Shown piece by piece: positions 50,371 to 54,399 of a stretch of DNA of 54,399 nucleotides. Location: the NCBI GenBank assembly GCA_934661005.1, contig CAKUIK010000010.1, positions 1 through 54,399 of the forward strand, in the 5' to 3' direction. Within the stretch, counting starts at the first letter, position 1. Each line of letters opens with the position of its first letter. A program made the position numbers and the translations under genes. The notes under the pieces are model-generated. The model did not search any database. It was not told where the DNA came from and worked only from the letters and a program-made list of their open reading frames with translations. The stretch comes from an uncultured Slackia sp. (GTDB taxonomy: Bacteria; Actinomycetota; Coriobacteriia; Coriobacteriales; Eggerthellaceae).

Positions 50371-51933
50371 ATGGGCGCGACGCGCAATCGAATTGACAAA
50401 ACGCTCCGCAACAAATTGGCCGAAACACGCAGAAGCATCGCGCTTCGATTGCTGCTGCCGGCGATAGCCATCATGATGGTTCCACCTTTGTCATGCTTCA
50501 TTTTTTCGCAATGCGCGACGCACTATGCCCACGACAATGCTGAAAAACAGCTCGCGGCGCTCCAAGAACGAGTAGCGCCCGCCCTCGAAAACTGTTTTCC
50601 AAAAAACGGAGAAGCCGACAAAAGCCTCGAATCTGCTGACGCCGGCACCGCTACAGGCGCCAACGGCGAAGCCAAGCTCAAACCGCAGGATGACGCCGAT
50701 CAGAAGAGCGCCGTTTCAGCGTTTTTGGGGAGTGCGTGCACCGTAGCATCGCAAATGGGAGGCGACGCTCGTCTTATGGTGCTTTCCGGCACAGACAAGG
50801 TCGTGTACCCGCGTGACGAGCAGCTTCGCAATGCGGTCGCAACGCTTGCGAGCGATTTTGCCCAGTATGCCCATGAGCATGGCGCATCAAACGGAGAGCC
50901 AATCAGCATGGTGGGAAGCGACGGCGAGACCTATCTTGCAATTATTTATGAGCCCACTGCGCAATCGGACCGCCTTCGCTATGTTATTACCTATTGCCCC
51001 ACGTCAATGGTTGGCGACTGGGTTGACCAGGCTTCGATCATCGTGTTGAGCGTTTCGTCAATTTTCGCGTTTTTCGTTTTGATTGTGCTGGTTACAACCG
51101 CCCGAAGCGTCACAAAGCCGCTCAAGCATCTGCGCTGGGGAGCCCGTCGCATCGGAGAAGGCGACTTCGTTTCGATTGAACCGGAGTTCTTCCTGGCAGA
51201 GCTCGAAGATATGCGCTGCTCCATGAACGAAATGTCACAGAAGCTCCAAGCGGCCGAACAGACGCAGCAGCGTTTCTTCCAGAACGTATCGCACGAGCTG
51301 CGAAGCCCCCTTATGTCGATTGGGGGATACGCGCAGGGCATCGAACAGGGAGTGTTTGACCCACCGCAGCATGCCGCGCATACCATTATGGAAGAAAGCG
51401 AGCGAATGTCACGCCTGGTCGATAGCATTTTGTGTCTCTCTCGCCTAGAGAGTCTGGAAGACGATCGAAAGAGCAGCGAGCTCGAACGCATAGACGCGGG
51501 CAGGGCGATGGAGCAATGCATCGAGCGGATGAAATGCTTGGCCAATGCACGTGGCGTGGAAATAAGGGCAAATTTGGCCAAGGATGCACAGGCGATTGCG
51601 GAAGACGACCTGCTCGATAAAGCAATGGGAAACATGCTCTCGAATGCCATTCGCTACGCAAACTCCCTGGTGGAAATAGCATGCTGGGTCGATTTCGAAA
51701 ACGATAGCGTGGTTGCAACGGTTCACGACGATGGACCCGGGATTCCCGAGGCAGATGTTCCCCATGTTTTTGAGCGTTGCTACAAAGGCGAAGGCGGACA
51801 ATTCGGGCTCGGCTTGGCAATCGCGAAAACGGCGACGGAGCGCATGGGCGCGACCATCGAAGCCGCAAACGCGCCCGAAGGCGGCGCGCTGTTCACGCTT
51901 CGCCTTCGCAGAGCACAGAAAACGAGTAACTAG
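50371..51933 (+). CDS. Membrane sensor histidine kinase
   Basis: 520 residues from ATG at 50371, 2 nt after the regulator gene. A first span lies at about 24-46 (ALRLLLPAIAIMMVPPLSCF). An extracytoplasmic sensor follows at about 47-225 with no recognised domain, then a second span (IIVLSVSSIFAFFVLIVLVT), HAMP and HisKA with the phosphorylated His in QNVSHELRSP near 308. HATPase motifs are N (NMLSNAIRYA), G1 (DDGPGIPE) and G2 (FGLGLAIAKT). All catalytic parts are present. The signal is unknown. Confidence 0.92.
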   Translation: MGATRNRIDKTLRNKLAETRRSIALRLLLPAIAIMMVPPLSCFIFSQCATHYAHDNAEKQLAALQERVAPALENCFPKNGEADKSLESADAGTATGANGEAKLKPQDDADQKSAVSAFLGSACTVASQMGGDARLMVLSGTDKVVYPRDEQLRNAVATLASDFAQYAHEHGASNGEPISMVGSDGETYLAIIYEPTAQSDRLRYVITYCPTSMVGDWVDQASIIVLSVSSIFAFFVLIVLVTTARSVTKPLKHLRWGARRIGEGDFVSIEPEFFLAELEDMRCSMNEMSQKLQAAEQTQQRFFQNVSHELRSPLMSIGGYAQGIEQGVFDPPQHAAHTIMEESERMSRLVDSILCLSRLESLEDDRKSSELERIDAGRAMEQCIERMKCLANARGVEIRANLAKDAQAIAEDDLLDKAMGNMLSNAIRYANSLVEIACWVDFENDSVVATVHDDGPGIPEADVPHVFERCYKGEGGQFGLGLAIAKTATERMGATIEAANAPEGGALFTLRLRRAQKTSN

Positions 51934-51953
51934 CTTGATAGTCTGATAGCTTA

Positions 51954-52652
51954 CTAGCAAGCAGCTTCTACCAGGCGATACCCGATTCCCCATACCGTTT
52001 CGATTATGCGAGGATCGCTCGGGTCGTCTTCAATTTTGTTGCGGAGCTTCTTTATGAACACCGTAATGCTTTGCGTTTCACCCACAAACTCGGCGCCCCA
52101 AGCCTCTTCGACGAGCTGTTCCTTCGAAAGCACGGTATCGGGCGTACGCGCAAGGGCAAGCAAAATCTTGAACTCTTTCGGTGTGAGCTTAATAGGGATT
52201 CCGTCTTTTGTGACCTGGTGTTTCGCAGTGTCCATGACGAAACGCCCAAGCGTGAGCGTTTTCGGCTCCGGCCTTGCGGGTGCCGCATCCATGTGCGCGC
52301 GACGCAGGTGCGCCTCAATATGCATGAGCAATTCCCGCGGGTCGAAAGGCTTGGTCATATAATCGTCGCCGCCAGCGGCGAACCCAATGCCCTTGTCAAC
52401 GATATCGCCTTTTGCGGAAAGAAAGATCACCGGAACCGTTACGCCCCGGGTGCGCAATTCGCGGCAGGTGGCGAACCCATCCATCCGCGGCATCATGACG
52501 TCGAGAATTACCAAATCAAATGCGTTCCCCTCGAATGCCTCAAGCGCATCGGTGCCGTCTTCGACACAGACGCATTCATGACCCTCACCCTCGAGCAATC
52601 CGCTTATGAGCTTCTGGATACTCACCTCATCATCAGCAAGCAGAATCTTCAT
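51954..52652 (-). CDS. OmpR-family response regulator
   Basis: 232 residues from ATG at 52652, which overlaps the upstream kinase gene by 20 nt. Receiver: LLADDEVSIQ, Asp in LVILDVMMPRMDG near 51, PVIFLSAKGD, Lys in YMTKPFDP near 101. The C-terminal winged helix has IKLTPKEFKILLALARTPDT and the VFIKKLRNKIEDD recognition helix. It is coupled to the kinase at 52633 and convergent with the other two-component pair, 20 nt away, with only a weak hairpin (GCTT, ACTAGC, AAGC) between. Confidence 0.93.
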   Translation of the reverse strand: MKILLADDEVSIQKLISGLLEGEGHECVCVEDGTDALEAFEGNAFDLVILDVMMPRMDGFATCRELRTRGVTVPVIFLSAKGDIVDKGIGFAAGGDDYMTKPFDPRELLMHIEAHLRRAHMDAAPARPEPKTLTLGRFVMDTAKHQVTKDGIPIKLTPKEFKILLALARTPDTVLSKEQLVEEAWGAEFVGETQSITVFIKKLRNKIEDDPSDPRIIETVWGIGYRLVEAAC

Positions 52653-54399
52653 CGAAATCTTCCTCCTCATCCGGCAAAGGAACATAGGGGATGCGCACGC
52701 AGAACGTGCTGCCGACCTTTCGCTGCGATTCGACGGTCGCCACGCCGCCGTGCAACTCCGTCAGCTCCTTCACAACAGCAAGGCCCAAACCTGTGCCACG
52801 ATAACGACGATTAGGCGATTGACCAGCCTGTTTGTACAACTCGAAAATATCGGAAATATCGCTTTCGTCAATACCCATTCCATCGTCTGCGACCGTGACG
52901 CAAATAGTGCCGTACGGAGCGGAAGAGAAGGGGAGGGGGACTTCCCAATCGTGACGCACGGAACCCGACTCCGCCTTGGAACCAGAGCGCGCAATGGCAT
53001 CGCCGCCATCGCCATCCGCAAGCCCGATTTCGTCCCCTACGAACGCCCCGTCATCGTGCGCCCGCGGGTCGAGCGGCGCCATGAACGTCGCGCGAACGTC
53101 GACGCGACCGCCGCGATGGGTGTATTTAATGGCGTTATCAGCGAGGTTTTCGATCACGCGGCGCAGCTTTTCCCAGTCGGCCATAGAAATCGGCACGTTC
53201 GCATCGGCCTTCGCAGAAAGCGCAATATCTTTGTTAGCGGCGATTGGATCGAGCGTCTTCCTAATGAATCCAAGCAGGTCAACGAAGTCGACCGGTTCAA
53301 CGAGCAGCTCGTTGCGGTTGGCTTCGGCTTTCGAGATGGTGAGGATGTTGTTCACCAAATTAAGAAGCAGCGTTCCGTTCGCCTCAATATCAGCAATGGA
53401 TTCGTGCGTTTTTTCATCGAGGTTCGGATTCTCGAGCAACAAGCGCGCAAAAGCGAGGATCGACGTGAGCGGCGTGCGCAGCTCATGGCTCACGATGGCG
53501 AAAAACTCGCTCTTGTAGGCCGATTCCTCATGCAGTTTATCGAGCGCCTTTTTTAGCTCGCGCTGCTGGTACATAAGCATGTCATTGAGCACGCGCGTTT
53601 CTTCGGTTTGCTTCTTCACTTCGCTATTCAAGTCGGTGCACAAACGCTCAAGGTGGCGCGCCATGGAGTCGAAATCGCGCGTGAACTCGGAAAGCTCGTC
53701 TTCGCCCCCAACGCGCGGCGACGTGTCGAGCTTATAGTCGAAATTGCCCGCTTCGATATCATGTGCCGCCCGCGAGAGGCTCTCGATGGGGCGCAGCAGC
53801 AAACGATTCGCCGCAAGGAAAATGCCGAGCCCCGCAACTGCAACCATAATGAGCACCATGAGCGCCTGCTGTGTAACAGATGTCGCAATGCCTTCCTCGT
53901 AGATACTCATGGGCTCGGTAATCGACATGGCGCCGCCAATGTCGCCAATTATCATGCCTTCTTTCGGGTAGCCATACTGATCGATTTCCCCGGCCGGATC
54001 GCCGTGGCACTCGAGACACGACTCGGTCACATAAAGCGGCTCGGTATAGCGGAATACGCGCTGGCCTGTTTCTTCATCAATCCGAACGCCGCTATACGAA
54101 GTGAGGTTCGTATCGGCGCGGAACGCGTCGAAGGCCTCCTGCTCGAAGGCGTCGGGCGCATTCGCTTTCTGCCGAGGAGTTTCTCCCGTAAAGCGAATAA
54201 TGTAATCGGTGTTGCTCGTGAACAGCGTGCTTACCGATTTCGCCGCCACTACGCATACCAACGTTTTCGTGCGGAAGTTGCCGTCTTCATCTCGATTGAT
54301 GACGTCCTGGTTCATGTCGATGAAGTCCCACATGGCACGCATCTCTGAGGCAAGGACCTCGGCTTTTTCCCGAGCTTCATTTTCGGCCTGCGTACGCTG
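52633..54399 (-). CDS. Sensor histidine kinase with a c-heme (Tll0287-like) sensor domain, 5' end missing
   Basis: At least 588 residues; the frame stays open to the window edge (QRTQAENEAREKAEVLASE before the first Met at 54342), so the start and first span lie outside. The sensor is of the Tll0287/DUF3365 type: KAEVLASEMRAMWDFID and a CLECHGDP c-heme motif (CxxCH). Then come a span (MVLIMVAVAGLGIFLA), HAMP, a coiled coil, HisKA (His in AIVSHELRTP) and HATPase (NLADNAIKYTH, DDGMGIDES, GTGLGLAVV). An insert between N and G1 boxes is about 55 residues. It probably senses redox state or a gas at a surface heme. Confidence 0.92.
   Translation of the reverse strand, partial: QRTQAENEAREKAEVLASEMRAMWDFIDMNQDVINRDEDGNFRTKTLVCVVAAKSVSTLFTSNTDYIIRFTGETPRQKANAPDAFEQEAFDAFRADTNLTSYSGVRIDEETGQRVFRYTEPLYVTESCLECHGDPAGEIDQYGYPKEGMIIGDIGGAMSITEPMSIYEEGIATSVTQQALMVLIMVAVAGLGIFLAANRLLLRPIESLSRAAHDIEAGNFDYKLDTSPRVGGEDELSEFTRDFDSMARHLERLCTDLNSEVKKQTEETRVLNDMLMYQQRELKKALDKLHEESAYKSEFFAIVSHELRTPLTSILAFARLLLENPNLDEKTHESIADIEANGTLLLNLVNNILTISKAEANRNELLVEPVDFVDLLGFIRKTLDPIAANKDIALSAKADANVPISMADWEKLRRVIENLADNAIKYTHRGGRVDVRATFMAPLDPRAHDDGAFVGDEIGLADGDGGDAIARSGSKAESGSVRHDWEVPLPFSSAPYGTICVTVADDGMGIDESDISDIFELYKQAGQSPNRRYRGTGLGLAVVKELTELHGGVATVESQRKVGSTFCVRIPYVPLPDEEEDFDEDSAC

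Overview
The window looks like chromosomal DNA of a high-GC, anaerobic gut actinobacterium of the class Coriobacteriia, most likely Eggerthellaceae (Slackia/Eggerthella-type). Genus is not resolvable by eye. The grounds are: a Tat-exported flavoprotein reductase, a 12-TM membrane protein fused to a LuxR helix-turn-helix next to an exported old-yellow-enzyme reductase, a selenium-dependent molybdenum hydroxylase cluster, a giant acyl-CoA dehydratase activase fusion, and GC-rich codon use. All functions below are read from sequence motifs; no database search was run.

Layout. (1) 1-900: start of a leftward gene, then non-coding DNA with repeats, including copy A of a palindromic element. (2) 0.9-8.1 kb: molybdenum hydroxylase locus. 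A MocA-like nucleotidyltransferase (minus) diverges from FAD, 2Fe-2S and Mo subunits, followed by YqeC, YqeB and XdhC-type maturation proteins. (3) 8.4-14.1 kb: AI-2E family permease, two TetR regulators, a tandem pair of paralogous membrane proteins, a small membrane protein. (4) 14.3-18.9 kb: Tat/lipoprotein flavoprotein with a C-terminal CxxCH, a MerR regulator divergent from an iron alcohol dehydrogenase, and a HAD phosphatase. (5) 19-23 kb: a PD-(D/E)XK-like protein bracketed by copies B and C of the palindromic element, then GtrA and ZIP proteins. (6) 23.6-28.5 kb: a MerR regulator, a SPASM radical SAM enzyme and a complete FecBCD-type ABC importer, with matching 19-bp-spacer operator/promoters before the regulator and before the radical SAM gene.

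(7) 28.5-31.6 kb: VOC protein, small unknown gene, PPP phosphatase and an unknown gene. (8) 31.5-38.6 kb: a patchwork, lower-GC region with a 5'-truncated Fic gene, an IS3-family remnant, the LuxR/OYE reductase pair, a second Fic fragment and a DUF3800 gene. (9) 38.8-41.5 kb: a serpin and an AAA ATPase with 19-bp iterons upstream. (10) 41.5-47.4 kb: an autoregulated TetR gene and a 1,575-residue dehydratase activase. (11) 47.4 kb to end: a secreted sulfatase-modifying-factor/FN3/esterase fusion and two convergent two-component systems, the second with a predicted c-heme sensor domain and running off the window.

The least explained items are the 190-200 bp palindromic element (three copies, two of them bracketing the nuclease-like gene), a dispersed hairpin family of four copies, and the MerR/radical SAM/ABC regulon.
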